The translations under genes and the position numbers were made by a program. Below are positions 23,089 to 34,816 of a stretch of 64,000 nt of DNA, in pieces (positions within the stretch are counted from its first letter, which is position 1; each line of letters starts with the position of its first letter). The notes beneath the pieces are model-generated. The model was given only the letters and a program-made list of their open reading frames with translations, searched no databases and was not told the DNA's origin. This DNA is from Prinsepia uniflora. Lineage: Eukaryota; Streptophyta; Magnoliopsida; Rosales; Rosaceae. The stretch is from contig CM064863.1 in the NCBI GenBank assembly GCA_032719365.1, positions 16,687,137-16,751,136 on the forward strand. Reading direction: 5' to 3'.

Positions 23089-23593
23089 TGTTGATGCGGA
23101 AATCATCCGGACTTGTAGAATTCCTTCTTGATCCCTACACACAATAACAAGAAACAAACAGGTTTAAGGTTGAAGCTCGGGGGAGGGGGGGTTCAACCAA
23201 GAACACTCTGATGCTTAAGTCAATTTAATCGAGAGAAATAAACCAGAAAAGTTTCGATATGAGTTTTGAATTACCTTTAGAGGTGAATGAGGCCTTATAT
23301 TTATAGTGAAGCCTTGAGAGTCACCGGAGTGTCTGATTGGTTGAAGAAGAAAGTGTTAAATAAGTGATTGTACCGAGTGTAATCACTTAATTATTAATGA
23401 ATAAATAATTCGCTGGGAAGTTATTTATTATCGGCATTGATCTCATTAAATAATATATTCAGCTGGTAAATATATTGTATTAATGTGCAGACCATGTGAT
23501 GCCGTCATCGTATTTACCATGGGTAATATCGGAATTATGAGCGTTTGGGCCACGTGGCAGCTCCATAATTTTCTGGTGATTTATGGTTCCACA
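23089..23593 (-). repeat. Tat-2 5' LTR
   Basis: 505 bp, TGTTGATGCGG ... GGTTCCACA on plus. A TATA-like TATTTATAG (plus) is at 23298-23306. It ends exactly at the GCTGG duplication. Confidence 0.9.
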
Positions 23594-25200
23594 GCTGGTG
23601 TCTCGGGTTTGAGGCCAAATATGGAGAAGAGTTGCTTTTATTTTGATGGTGTGACCCTACGGCGTGCCTCTAGACTTAGGAATTGGTTTGGTGTTCCTCA
23701 TGGGTCTCTCCCAGTTAGATATCTCGGGGTTCCTCTGATTACTACAAAATTGTGTTTTGGCGATTGTGCCCCCCTCATTGAGCGTTTGGTTACCCGTATT
23801 ATGGGGTGGGAGCTTAGATCCTTATCCTATGATGGTCATCTTCTGCTTATCTGGTCAGTTATGAGGTGATTTTTTTTTGGGCCTCCCACCTTTTCATTCC
23901 TAAATAGGTTATTAGGGAAGTTGAGCGTATCTTCTGTCGTTTCTTGTGGTCGGGTAAGGTGGAGGGCTCTTACCATGCAAAATTGGCATGGAAGACCGTT
24001 TGCTCCCCTAATACGGAGAGAGGTTTGGGAATTCATAATTTGGCCTTGTGGAATATTACTTTAATGTCTCGGTTTATCTGTTATTTGTTCACTCCTGATG
24101 GTAATAATCTTTGGGTTAAATGGGTGAAGGAATATTGTATTGGGAATGATTGCTTTTGGGCTATTAAGACTCCTAGTGTGTGCTCGTGGAACTGGAAGAA
24201 AATTCTGAAAATTCGCTCTATGGCTAAGCCTTTCATTGCTGCAAGTTTGGGTAATGGTGATAAGATTTTTGTGTGGTATGATAATTGGTGCCATCTAGGG
24301 TACCTTATGGATTGTTTTGGGATTAATCTGGTGGAGGTATCTTGTATTAATGCTAAGGCCAAGTTGTCTTGAGTGATGATGAATGGGAAGTGGGATTGGC
24401 CTTTTTGTTGTTAATCAGGACCTTCGATCCATTCAAGAGGCAAGCTCTTCTCGCTTGATCAATTCCTTGGCCACATACTATTTTATTTGGACTATCTCTG
24501 CAAATAGGAAGTATTCCTCAGCCTCTGTTTGGAATCAAATTAAATAAATAAGGCCTCCTTGTCTGTGGGCCTGTTTGATTTGGTTTGTTGGGGCTATTCT
24601 TCGTGCAAATTTTATTTTGTGGCTCGCTGTAAATGAGCGCCTTGCTACGATGGACCATATTAGTGCTTACATGAATCTTTCCTCTCATCTCTGTCCTCTT
24701 TGTTTTGTGGAGGTGGAATCTCACAGTCACCTTTTCTTTCGTTGTGCCTTTAGTGCCTTTATTTGGCATAGGGTCTTGGGGATAGCTGGAGCGGTGTGGA
24801 GCTCTCTTCCATGGCCAATTCCTATTGTTGTTAAGGCTACCCAGTGAAGGGATAGATCTTTGGCCCAAGTTGCTCGTCGGTTGGCCCTTGCGGTTATTGT
24901 GTACTTTCTTTGGCAAGAATGGAACAGTCGGTTGTTTACCGGTTCTCGAAGATCACTTGGGGTGATTTTTTAATCTCATTATTTCCATGATTCGTAGCAA
25001 GTTATGTATTTTAAATTTTAAGCCTAGTATGGGTAACTCCCTGTCTGTTAAGGGTTGGAACATTCCTGTGTAATGCTCCTCTCTTGTGAGGTTTTTTTTT
25101 CTTGGTTGTTTGGCTTGTTTGTAATGCTTGTGGCCGCCTGGTCTATTGTTGAGTTGCTTGGGCTCGTTCTAGGGTTTTCTCCCCTCTTTAAAATATTGAT
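23594..25200 (+). pseudogene. LINE reverse transcriptase, 3' fragment with zinc-binding region
   Basis: It continues the LINE after Tat-2: GLRPNMEKSCFYFDGV, LPVRYLGVPLITTKL, then GLGIHNLALWNITLM, and the zf-RVT-type end with CPLCFVEVESHSHLFFRC at about 24695-24750. Stops at 23867, 24372 and elsewhere make it a pseudogene. The 3' untranslated end runs to about 25200 (TTTAAAATATTGATTTAACATAAAAAAG) with only a short A tract. I could not define a target duplication. Confidence 0.87.
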
Positions 25201-25299
25201 TTAACATAAAAAAGTATATCCATTTATCTTTCAACCTAAAATGAGTAGTAATTAATACATCAGTAGAAGAAAGTAAACATAATTTTCTTAAATCGCAAG

Positions 25300-25690
25300 G
25301 ATTGGAAAACAACGTTTTTTGTATATTGATTCGTTGTATCATCATCATTGGTATTACAAATTTTATTCCATCCGGTGATTTTACTTTAGATAATGCAATA
25401 TATAGTTGGTCATGGGTGAATATTGGTTGAGGTAAATATAATTCGACTTATTTTAAAAGTGGTCTTGACTTTTATTTATTATAATTCCATAACATAGTCT
25501 AATTGGAAATTGAAGATGCTTTAAAATGAAAAGCCATTTACTTTCAGTTACTCAGAAAGTGATTCGTGGTATAAAAACTTTATATCCAATGTTAGTGCCA
25601 GTTATAATTTTGCGTCGATAAGTCTATTTAATATTTGTCTTATGAATAAAAAAGGTCAACTTTAGAAGTCGGTTATTAATTTATAATAAT
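25300..25690 (-). pseudogene. Helitron helicase C-terminal fragment
   Basis: Minus-strand readings in this stretch include IITGTNIGYKVFIPRI, LQFPIRLCYGIIINKSQ and FTHDQLYIALSKVKSPDGI. These are the last conserved helicase motifs of plant Helitrons, in order. Several stops and shifts interrupt them. Confidence 0.8.
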
Positions 25691-25871
25691 AATTTTACTC
25701 TTGGTTTTCTACAAAAGATCAACTCTAGCAGTCATTTTTGAAAATACACAGGGTCGGTATTCTTGAACACAATGCAGAAAAAAACACAAATTACTAGAAA
25801 AACAAAATGTTAATTTCCTCAAAAGTAAACTTCATAAGAAAAATATATGATATTCTCTAAAAAATATACAC

Positions 25872-26015
25872 TGCACTTGTTATTAGAGAATTATAATAAT
25901 GTGACAATGGATGACATAAAATCAACATTGATGCATTATTCAGTGGTATAATGCATCAATGTTGATTTTATGTCATCCATTGTCACATTATTATGATTCT
26001 CTAATAACAAGTGCA
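25872..26015 (-). repeat. Near-perfect 67-bp inverted repeat (hairpin) with 10-nt loop
   Basis: The arms (25872-25938 and 25949-26015) are complementary except for one mismatch near the AATTATAATAATG segment, with loop TTCAGTGGTA. Single-stranded RNA from either strand would fold into a long, almost perfect stem. It lies inside the segment that splits the Helitron helicase and 57 bp downstream (minus strand) of a TATA box. Confidence 0.92.
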
Positions 26016-26071
26016 AGATAAGAGTAAGTTTGTGTGTTGATGTTGATCTCCCTTTCTCTTCTTCACCTTGG

Positions 26072-26081
26072 CTATTTATAG
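26072..26081 (-). promoter_or_regulatory. TATA box candidate pointing at the hairpin
   Basis: CTATAAATAG on minus. A start about 30 nt downstream would fall near 26040, so transcripts would enter the hairpin at 26015. It may be the promoter of an LTR or other element inserted here. Confidence 0.55.
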
Positions 26082-26109
26082 GGTTTAGCCAACCCACGAA
26101 TTGGCCATG

Positions 26110-26326
26110 CTTGGCCTCCACTCTTCAAACTTAAAAACCTTCCAAGTTGAGCTACTCAAACTTTCCAATTCAGGCCACCCAAATATTTCCAAGTCATGCC
26201 ACTCAAATCCTTCCAAGTCAGGCCACCCAAATCCTTCCAAATTTGGTCCTCCCGCAATCCTTCCAAATCGAGACCACCCAAACTTTTTCCAAGTCAGGCC
26301 ACCCAAATCTTTCCAAGTCGGATTGT
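26110..26326. repeat. 24-bp tandem repeat (about 8 copies)
   Basis: The unit CCAAGTCAGGCCACCCAAAT plus CCTT repeats with variation. Because 24 is a multiple of 3, both strands give 8-residue periodic readings (for example WPDLEGFG on minus), which I do not take as a protein. It lies just upstream of the TATA candidate on the minus strand. Confidence 0.85.
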
Positions 26327-26329
26327 AAA

Positions 26330-27290
26330 AACTTTTCTTTTTAAGATGACTTGATTTACAGTGGATTGATATTGAAATGATTCGAACGAGAAGATTCTAG
26401 TTTGAAATAATCTTGGCTTGATTTGTTTCTTTATTTCGACCAATTGGTAATCAAGGCCGGGCGAGGTTCGATGAGAACCCGACCCGCATCCATAATTTCT
26501 TTTAAGTTTGGGTTGGTTCGACAAATTAAATTTTGTAAAATAAAAGCCCAACCCCAATCTGGCCCTTGAGTTTTATTAGGCCACTGATTGTTGGCTTTCC
26601 CAAAACCACTATCTGGCCGTATCCTATTTATCCAACCTGCCATGCATCCATTTTCCTCAATATCAAATGATATTGTTGTATGCAACCCCACAAGTGAGAT
26701 GGTAATGTCAAAGTGACCTTAAATGACCAGCTCACTTTTCATATACATACATGCATAATCCTTGCATTCGTGCATGTAAAGGGGAAAAAGTCCAAGGGTG
26801 GATGAAACCTCCATCTACCACTTTCGCAACTCTTTGTTATTAACATATATATATATATATATGTATGTATATAAAATGAAAGGGAGAAGTCAGCCATAAA
26901 AAACATGTGGCCATTCTATTAAAGGTGACTTAGAGTCATGCTTTTTCTTTTCAAGTGACAGCTTTTAGTGTCTAGGGAATATACTGTATTCCATAAAATA
27001 GTCTTTGTTTTACCTCCTCATTAGGACCAACGGACCAAGAGGGGATTTTCCTGTCCTTTTTTTTTTAAACTCACCCACAAGCGACAAACTGCCCTCTTCC
27101 TTATTTCATCCAGCCAAACTGCATTCACAAATCCAGCCAACCTTTCCAAAAAAATCCAGCCAAAACTCACTCATAGTCAAGCTGAAACCCTCCAAGCAAT
27201 CAAGCCAAATACACTCTTTGCTTCATATATTAGGTGGGTGGATACATTCACATCACCCCCAAACATAGGTATACATGATATAAAGGTTAT
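26330..27290. other. Anonymous sequence splitting the Helitron helicase
   Basis: No coding sequence is recognised. An (AT)n/(TATG)n tract is at 26844-26873. Together with 25700-26330 this forms the unrelated block between helicase fragments. No terminal repeats or target duplication were found by eye. Confidence 0.6.
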
Positions 27291-28373
27291 CATTATTTCT
27301 GCTTGAAGAACATAAAGAAGCAGAGCTTAAATATGTATATTCTTTACCATGTAATAAAGAAATGATATAGTTGTTAACTTCATTGACTATTGCATTTTTT
27401 GGTGTAACTATAGCTCGTTCCTGTAATTAAATAGAATCGTGACAATTATTTTCAAATTTTGGATAAGTTGCAATAAATAGTTGTTTAATAGGGCATGTGG
27501 AAAATTGAATGAACAACTCATGAGTTGTACCCAAGATGTGTCTATATTTGTTGAATCATGTGTGTTATTTTTACAACCAATTTTGCCATCACCAATTTTC
27601 AAAATCCAATATGCAAATTATTTTATTTTATTTTTCCCATGGAAGCTGTTATTTTGTGTGCATAATCTCATATTTTCTGTTAAGTGGAAAATGGTAAATG
27701 AAGGCCACAAATAGGAACTATTGCGAGAAGCATTTATAATATTCTTTTTACTACCTTCTAGAATGACGGGTAATATTTTTCTAAAATCACCACCAACTAA
27801 AAGTGGTTTGCCACCAAAAAAGGAAGTACTATTATTTACAACTTTTGAAGATGATAATAGATCAAACAATATTCTATCAAATGCTTCTAAACAATGTTTA
27901 CGGTTCATAAGAGTTTCATCTCATATAATTAAATCAGTTCTTTCAATCAATTTAGCAAGATAGGTACCCTTTTTGATTTGATATGTGGAGCAGTCATTGA
28001 TAGTTAAGGGTATTTTGAATCTCGAGTGTGCTGTTCGACCACCTGGTAACAACAACGATGCTATTCCAAATAAGGCCACAGCTGGGACAATTTTATGTTC
28101 ATATCTGAGTCTAGTTATGATTATCTCCCATAGAAAAGTTTTTCCAATTCCGCCATGACCATGAACAAAAAATAAGTCGGGCTTTTTGACGTCTATAGTG
28201 GCTATGATAGAATCGTATATAAATTTTTGGCCTTCATTTAATTGTGTTATCAAAACTGAATGTTTGATCTTTAAACTATCACAATCATAATTTAGTTCTT
28301 CTCTTAGGAGTTTATTATTCTGGATTTGTAATATTTTCTGTCTATTAGGCATAGGAAAATTATTAGTTTTCAA
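27290..28373 (-). pseudogene. Helitron PIF1-like helicase core
   Basis: The 5'-3' helicase unwinds DNA during rolling-circle transposition. Motifs seen are Walker A (VHGHGGIGKTFLW), GGRTAHSRFKIPL, a Walker B region (LIIxDE, with the x a stop at about 27921), GGDFRKILPVI and TENMRL, followed by FAYWILKIGDGKI. The order matches plant Helitron helicases. Stops at 27921 and 27618 break the frame. Confidence 0.88.
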
Positions 28374-28732
28374 ATGGCTATTAGAAGCATTGAAAAATTA
28401 TTTAAATAGAATGCCATTTTTTAACTCTTTTTGTTGAACAATCTATTTGGCATATGGAAAGGGTGTTGAAAATTATATAAGATATCATCGAACATAGTGT
28501 TCCATTGTTTGTCAAGAAGATTTTGAGGATTGACTACGTCACAGAACAAAATTACTATTACATATAGTAGTCTTAGTTTGAAAGTGGTGGCTACAATAAC
28601 AATGTTTGATAAAGTTTCAATTCACTCTTTATCATCACCTAATAAGCCTAATGCCTGACATGCAGATTGGTATGAGGGATGAATAATATTGTCAATAGTT
28701 TAAATCTCATCGAAACCTGTAGCACCTTTTTT

Positions 28733-29071
28733 TTAATTTAAAAGCATTCTTAGGTAATATAATTTGCTAGAGGCAGGATGTATATATGTTATTTTGTTGA
28801 TTGAATGCATTCTTTGTTGGGGTTTCCAAAATTTATTGCGTAAATCCCATACAAATTTGGAAGGCAATTGTGCATAAGTTAATGTGTGTGCGATGCCAGA
28901 AAATTTGTTTGTTTCGAACCAACTTGTGAGCATCGTGTGTTCAGAAATTTTTTGATGGAGAATTGTTTTAATTGGTTGATAACTATGGAAAACAATGGAT
29001 TGTTCTAAAGGTAAATGGATATGTAATCGTTCAACAATAGGTTTTCTCATGTGTATAGGATACTGAAACAA
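28733..29071 (-). pseudogene. Helitron Rep-helicase linker region
   Basis: The reading VERLHIHLPLEQSIVFHSY, LTSWFETNKF, LPSKFVWD, YIHPASSKLYYLRMLLN matches the conserved stretch between Rep and helicase domains in plant Helitron proteins. The first methionine is not a real start. Confidence 0.85.
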
Positions 29072-29559
29072 TCTTCATACCACTTCGTGCGGAGCTATGT
29101 ATCTAGAGTTCAAATAAACTAAAATTTCATTATTTTGATTATTTTGTAACATAAGTCTAGCTCTGTCTGGACCCTTGTTTATGTAGCTGAATAAATATTT
29201 TATAAGAATAGATTACCAACAGAATTCAACATTTATATGAGCATTGTATCTTAATAACAATTCAGAGTTATCAAGAACTACGAAGCAGATATCCTTCAGA
29301 TCAAATTTTTTAGAACAAAATTTGAAGCAATGTCGGGCAGTTTGTAAATAGGAAAAGCATTAGGTTCAAAAATTGTTTCGCTTGTATATAACTTTGGAAA
29401 AAATTTGGAACATTTACCATCCTGCATCTACGGGAGTTTGGATTTAATTGGTTGCAAGGACCATGGATTATAAATTGAGCAACAATTTCATGAAGTAATG
29501 GGTTTGTGAGTTTGTTGGGTATTTCAGCTGAAATAATGGAATCAAGATCTAATGAAGAA

Positions 29560-30280
29560 AAGCATTTATACCTTGGTTTCAGTCAAATCAACATGTGACA
29601 CTGAGGTAATCCTCGTTTTTAAAATTCGATTGTGCAAACATCTATTTAGAAGAAAATATGAAGAGTGAATGACAAATCGATTAAGTAAAGGTATGATAGT
29701 ATTAAAAGAATTGGAAGAAAGAAAAAAACAAATATGCATATCTAACCTAATTGAATCTCTCCAAAAGTTTTACCAGATTTAATAAAACTAATCATATCAT
29801 CAAGTCTCATTTTAAACATTCTTGAGATTATGTCAGGTCTATCTTCGGGTTTATATCCATGTTTAGCTCCAAAATCTCTTTGTAATTTAGGCCATTTAAG
29901 ATTGCATGTGAATGTTATGAACAAATCTAGATGTCCATATTCTCTTCATATTGCCATAACATCCTAATAATTATTGACCATATATCTTGGGCTTCCAATC
30001 AATGAAGAATGTAATATAGATTTTTTTCTATATTATTAGCATCGTTAAGCTTCCTCAAGCATACCGTACGAATCGACTAAATATTATTGAAATAATCTAC
30101 CACCTTTTAACAATGTGGGAAACTAGGAATTTCTTTCTTGAAGATTGTATACTATATAAGCGCATAGGCACTCGTTCTCTAATACGTTCTGAGCTGCTCA
30201 ATTCATTGTTCCATTTTAAATTTGGGAGGTAGTCATCTTCACCTAAGGAAAAAGGATACGACATTGCAAAGACATAAATT
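29560..30280 (-). pseudogene. Helitron Rep (HUH) domain fragments
   Basis: Readings in order on minus: MSYPFSLGEDDYLPN, a degraded segment, LFITFTCNLKWPKLQ, KPEDRPDIISRMFKMRLDD, then RGLPQCHMLI at about 29580-29610. The last is the HUH nickase motif, normally H-x-H, and its first histidine is Q here. The catalytic site is therefore damaged in addition to the stops. Confidence 0.82.
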
Positions 30281-30725
30281 TTGGATGTAATTTAGTAACA
30301 CGATTTAAAAATTTATCTTATATTGTATCATAATATCTCTATTAGAATCACGAAGGCTTATATCACCAACAATCAAACCACCAATTTCATCACAACTTCA
30401 TTGCTCAAATTGTTTATTATCTTTGGATGTCCTTCCTATCAATGTCAATGTTAAAGAAGGAAGAGAATTGTTCTCTAATTTATCTCTAACTATAGGAAAA
30501 AGTTTGACTAAATCATCTGAAGCGTTGAGCATGTCAATTAAGCCTTAAAAAAAATTATGTGGATCAAGTTTTAAATTTATACAATTGCAATTAATGGCAT
30601 CAAGTCTATTATTAACCTCATTGCAAGTGTCATATATATAGAGTTGAGCAAATTTTTGAGATCCACCATCAACGGGTAATAAGGAATCGATTAAATGACA
30701 AACATGACCACTCACTTAAAAAATA

Positions 30726-31374
30726 TAAGGATTAAATTGACACATCTTGATCCGAAAAGTCCGCTAGGACACAAAGATCGTGGTATGAAATCAGACATAT
30801 GGACGATAACGTCCAGAGGAAGAAAGCCATTTTATAAAAAAACGTTGCATTTTGGGAGGTCGAGTGAAATTTAACCAGTGAATATCGATTACATTTTACC
30901 GCGACAACGGAAATGTAGAGTATAGACAAATAATGATGATCATACAACTACATAGCTACCTGTACTACCCGATTTCCACTGCGTCACTCCAATCCCGAGA
31001 GTAAATGTCAAAGTAGTTAGTCAAGCCTCCTCGAAGTACGTGAAACACCATCGAGACCTGAGGGGTTAAAAAAAGGGTGAGTAAACCCACTAGCTTTATT
31101 TCAGTGTAAAACCAAAAATGTTAAAACATGCTTTAACCCCTCAATTTTACAGAAATCACGAGCAAACACCTTGAATTGCACGTTTTATAAGAAATAATAG
31201 TGCGGACACCGGTTGGTGTACCTACCTCTGTATCGAAATCAAGTGTGAACACCTCTCTATTCACTAACAATGCACAACTCGGAGATATAAGTGAATGAGT
31301 GTCTCCAAAGGGCTATCAAAATGTGTATGCCATGCTTTAAAATAGTGAGTGTACCTGTCACCACTCATGGGGCT
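30726..31374. other. LTR-like noncoding fragment
   Basis: There is no coding sequence. A GGGTGAGTAAACCCACTAGC stretch near 31075 resembles the GTGAGTGGAC landmark of the large LTRs, followed by an AT-rich tract and CCGGTTGGTGTACC. It may be a diverged LTR end of the gypsy element whose gag follows, but I could not prove it. Confidence 0.4.
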
Positions 31375-32411
31375 ACTCTAGCCTCCTACCGAGTAACTGC
31401 AAACATTCTGGCATGTGGTCCCGACAATCAACCACGTCCTCGTGATCCTCAAAATCCACCCTTAGCTTCTCCATATCCTCGGCCACCAATCGTATCTGCA
31501 GTCGTGGCTGTGCTTGGGTCCTGCCCTGCTGCACTTCGACCAATGCCATTACCACCCGACATCTGTTAGCACTCTCTCTTGAAGTGGCTAGGCTCTCCAC
31601 ATATATAACAAGTCAAAACCCTTGGTCTGCCCGTAGACCCCACTGACGTACCACTCGTCTGAGAAGTCTGCTGGGACCTGAAGCCAAAACTCTAGGTACT
31701 CCCGTACTTGCCAAATCGTCCACTGCTTGATGATGACGATGGTCCACTGAGATGGCATCTCTTCAGGGCCCTCTAGCTCGAAGGTCCAACATACGAACGC
31801 TCTCGGCGTCGTCCATCACCGGAAATTTACTGCTGGGCCAGCCAATTATCCTCCAATCTTATAGCCGCATTCGTCAGCTCTCTCTGTGTAGTATAGGATG
31901 CTGTCACCATAGTATAGATCTCTCGTAGGCCCATCTAAAATTGGCAACACTTGTCGGCCTCAGTGGTCACAAATGCAGAAGCAAAGAGGGACAATCTTCG
32001 GAAGCTCTGCTCGTACTCTGACACTATAATGTTTCCCTGTCAGAGTTGCAAGAACTCAGCCTCCCTGGCATCACGGAATGAGCAAGGGTAGTACTGCTCC
32101 AGGAAACACTCTCTGAAGGTCTCCCATGTCATCATCCAAACATCCCAATCTGACATCTCAAGGGTGTACCACTACTAATATACGCTACCATCAAAGAGAA
32201 ATGTGGCCAACAACACTCGATCGTCTGGAGGGCACCGTATGACCGCGAAAATCCTCTATATCTGAGTAATCCACTGGTGGGCTTCTTCTAGGTCTGACCC
32301 GCCGCTAAATGTAGTAGCCTCTAGTCACTGGGCTCTCTCAATGCTAACACTCTCTAAATCTCTAGCGAGATCCTCATTAGATCGTGGACAGGGCACTCGT
32401 CTCGGAGGCAT
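31375..32411 (-). pseudogene. Ty3/gypsy gag (broken) with zinc knuckle
   Basis: Gag begins at the ATG 32409-32411 (MPPRRVPCPRSNEDLARD), about 75 bp from the primer site. Core motifs include TFSGGSDLEEAHQWI, DRVLLATFLFDG and MTWETFRECFLEQYYP. A CX2CX4HX4C zinc knuckle (CYICGEPSHFKREC) lies at about 31575-31620. At least seven in-frame stops are visible. The arrangement (knuckle, retrotrans_gag core, Met-tRNA primer site) fits a chromovirus-type element. Protease and pol are missing, so the internal region was deleted after gag. Confidence 0.85.
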
Positions 32412-32487
32412 ATTTATCTGTTAAGAGGCATAAATTAGTACACATATTAAGCAAGTAATTGTACAATGTACAGATCGTCATCCTAAT

Positions 32488-32499
32488 GCTCTAATACCA
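32488..32499 (-). promoter_or_regulatory. Primer-binding site (initiator Met tRNA type)
   Basis: TGGTATTAGAGC on minus, 3 nt from the LTR end. It differs by one base from the canonical TGGTATCAGAGC seen at 62684-62695. Confidence 0.8.
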
Positions 32500-33232
32500 A
32501 GCTGACAGGACTCGTCCCGACCCATCTGGATCATAGTGAGACGTGCTCTGCTCCCGTCTGACAATCATACTCAAAATACCATAAATACCCTTTATGGGTT
32601 TAAAAGTGGACATAGTACAACATTGTCAAACAAGGGATAAGTATCCATATACATAAACGAGCATATGTGCTAGTACAATACAAGTACCAAAACCTACCCC
32701 AAAGGGTTTTCATGTGCACAACGGTACTAGCTATGCCTCTGCCCCGGTATCAGCCCCTACCTCTATGTCACGGCATGGAGGGTCAATAAAATAGTCAAAA
32801 TGTGAGTGGACTAAAAATGAGTATTTTTGAAATACAGTTTAAGAACAATAATATTTTCCCTTCCATTTTATAAACATGCATGCATTCAAATCAAATCGTA
32901 TGAAAACAGTTCAAATCATATATATATATATATATATATCTAGACACACATATCAGTAAAACAAAATATAACCAATCCTCGACATCTGCGATGTCTATAA
33001 CCAATGCCAGTCACAATTTCCAATCCTACGCGTGTAACTCGAGGTCTCATCTCTGAGTACCTCCCTAGGATCCAACTCAACGACGTCCAGGGTGATATCA
33101 TAATGGGGTGCATTCCCCGGATCTACTACGTCCGAGGTGATATCATAACTCGTACTCCTGAACCTGAGCCTCTCCTCAGAGCTACTAATTCTAGGTAGTG
33201 CTCTGTGACTACTCTAGGATCCTCGATGCCTA

Positions 33233-34677
33233 GAGGAGACAATCCAACTCACCAGGATGTATATGTGGAATAGTAACCAAACACATTTAAAATCATTTTT
33301 AAACCTTTTATGTCTCAAATCGAGTCAAAATACTATTCAATTGGACTTATGCCCGAGACATAACTCTCAGATTTATTTTCCACAAAACCATCCGAAAACA
33401 GTGTCTATAACTCATTTATAAATCTCAATTTATCCAAACCAATCATGCCAGATCGATATTCAAATTTAGTTAAAATGCAACCTTTCTTTCTAATTCCAGT
33501 TTGACTCTAAATCTAAGTCAAATAATTACTTAACTAGGTCTCAAGCCCAAAACGTCATTTTCACGTAAATCCGTAAAACATTTCATAAATCGATGATTAA
33601 ATTCACAACATCATCAAATACGGTATCAAAGAATTTTAACTTAAATCATATAACAAAGCATTCAAAACAGTTATGCATGCAGTTTAGTTATAAATCAAAA
33701 ATCCAGTCACGCTCGATCCACGATGCGCGCTTAATATCCGCACCGTAATCTCACTCGAGCTAGTCCAAAGTCTCTGGGCATGTCCAAGTCACATCCGAGG
33801 GTCACTACTGTTCTTTACAAGTTCATACACTAAACCCTCACAAAGCTCGATAATGGAAACGCTTCCCGAGGCTAAAAACCCCTACATGACCTATTAGACG
33901 GTCTCCGATTGACTTGAAACCAGTACCATTAGATTCAGAACGTCGAAACATTTTGAGGAGACAATCCAACTCACCAGGATGGTATATGTGGAATTGTAAC
34001 CAAATACATTTAAAATCATTTTTAAACCGTTTATGTTTCAAATCGAGTCAACACTATTCAATTGGGCCTATGCCTGAGACATAACTCTCACATGCCTTTT
34101 CCACAAAAACCATCTGAAAACAGTGTCTAGAACTCATTTATTAATCTCAATTTATCCAAACCAATCATACCAGATCACCATTCAAATTTAGTTAAAATGC
34201 CACATTTCCTTCTAATTCCAGTTTGACTCTAAATCTAAGTCAAATAATTACTTAACCGGGTCTCAAACCCAAAACGTCATTTTCACGTAAATCCGTAAAA
34301 CAGTTCATAAACCGATGATTTAATTCGCAACATCATCAAATACGATATCAAATAATTTCAACTTAAATCATATAACAAAGCATTCAAAACAGTTATGCAT
34401 GCATTTCAGTTATAAATCAAAAATCCACTCACGCTCGGTCCACGCTGTGCGCTTAATATCTGCACCATAATCTCACCCGAGCTAGTCCAAAGTCTCTGGG
34501 CATGTCTAAGTCACATCTGAGGGTCACTAATGTTCTATACAAGTTCATACACTAAACCCTCACAAAGCTCGATAATGGAAACACTTCTCGAGGCTAAAAA
34601 CCCCTAAATGACCTATCAGACGGTCTCCGATTAACTTGAAACTAGCACCATTGGGTTCAGAACATCGAAACATTTTG
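33233..34677. repeat. 722-bp tandem duplication within the LTR
   Basis: Copy 1 (33233-33954) and copy 2 (33955-34677) both begin GAGGAGACAATCCAACTCAC and end ...CGAAACATTTTGA. They differ at scattered sites, so the duplication is not recent. Copy 1 has ATCCAGTCAC where copy 2 keeps ATCCACTCAC. Confidence 0.9.
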
Positions 34678-34816
34678 AACAAGATGGGTTTGACCTCAAA
34701 ATTCGTGTCCACACGCCCCCATGCCCCGATCAAAGTCCAGTCAACGTTGGTTGTCGCCAGTCAAAGGCTGGTCAACGGTAGTCAACATTGACGTCATACT
34801 GACAGGTCTAACACCT

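Larger units (their letters stand above)
18751..23593 (-). mobile_element. Tat-2, non-autonomous relative of Tat-1, inside the LINE
   Basis: LTRs at 18751-19254 and 23089-23593 enclose a 3.8-kb internal region without pol. The element is flanked by a perfect 5-bp duplication GCTGG (18746-18750, 23594-23598). The left terminal TG has mutated to CG. The polypurine side (TGGGGGCATT on minus, next to 19254) and the primer site match Tat-1. Internally only a gag remnant and tandem repeats are visible, so movement would have needed enzymes from another element. Confidence 0.92.
25220..30725 (-). mobile_element. Decayed Helitron (Rep/helicase), minus strand
   Basis: Helitrons move by rolling-circle replication using one Rep-helicase protein. 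Rep-side pieces lie at 29560-30280 and PIF1-like helicase pieces at 25230-28373. Stops and frameshifts are frequent throughout. The helicase is interrupted by about 1.6 kb of unrelated sequence (about 25700-27290). I did not find the TC start or CTRR end, so the limits are only those of recognisable protein homology. Confidence 0.85.
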
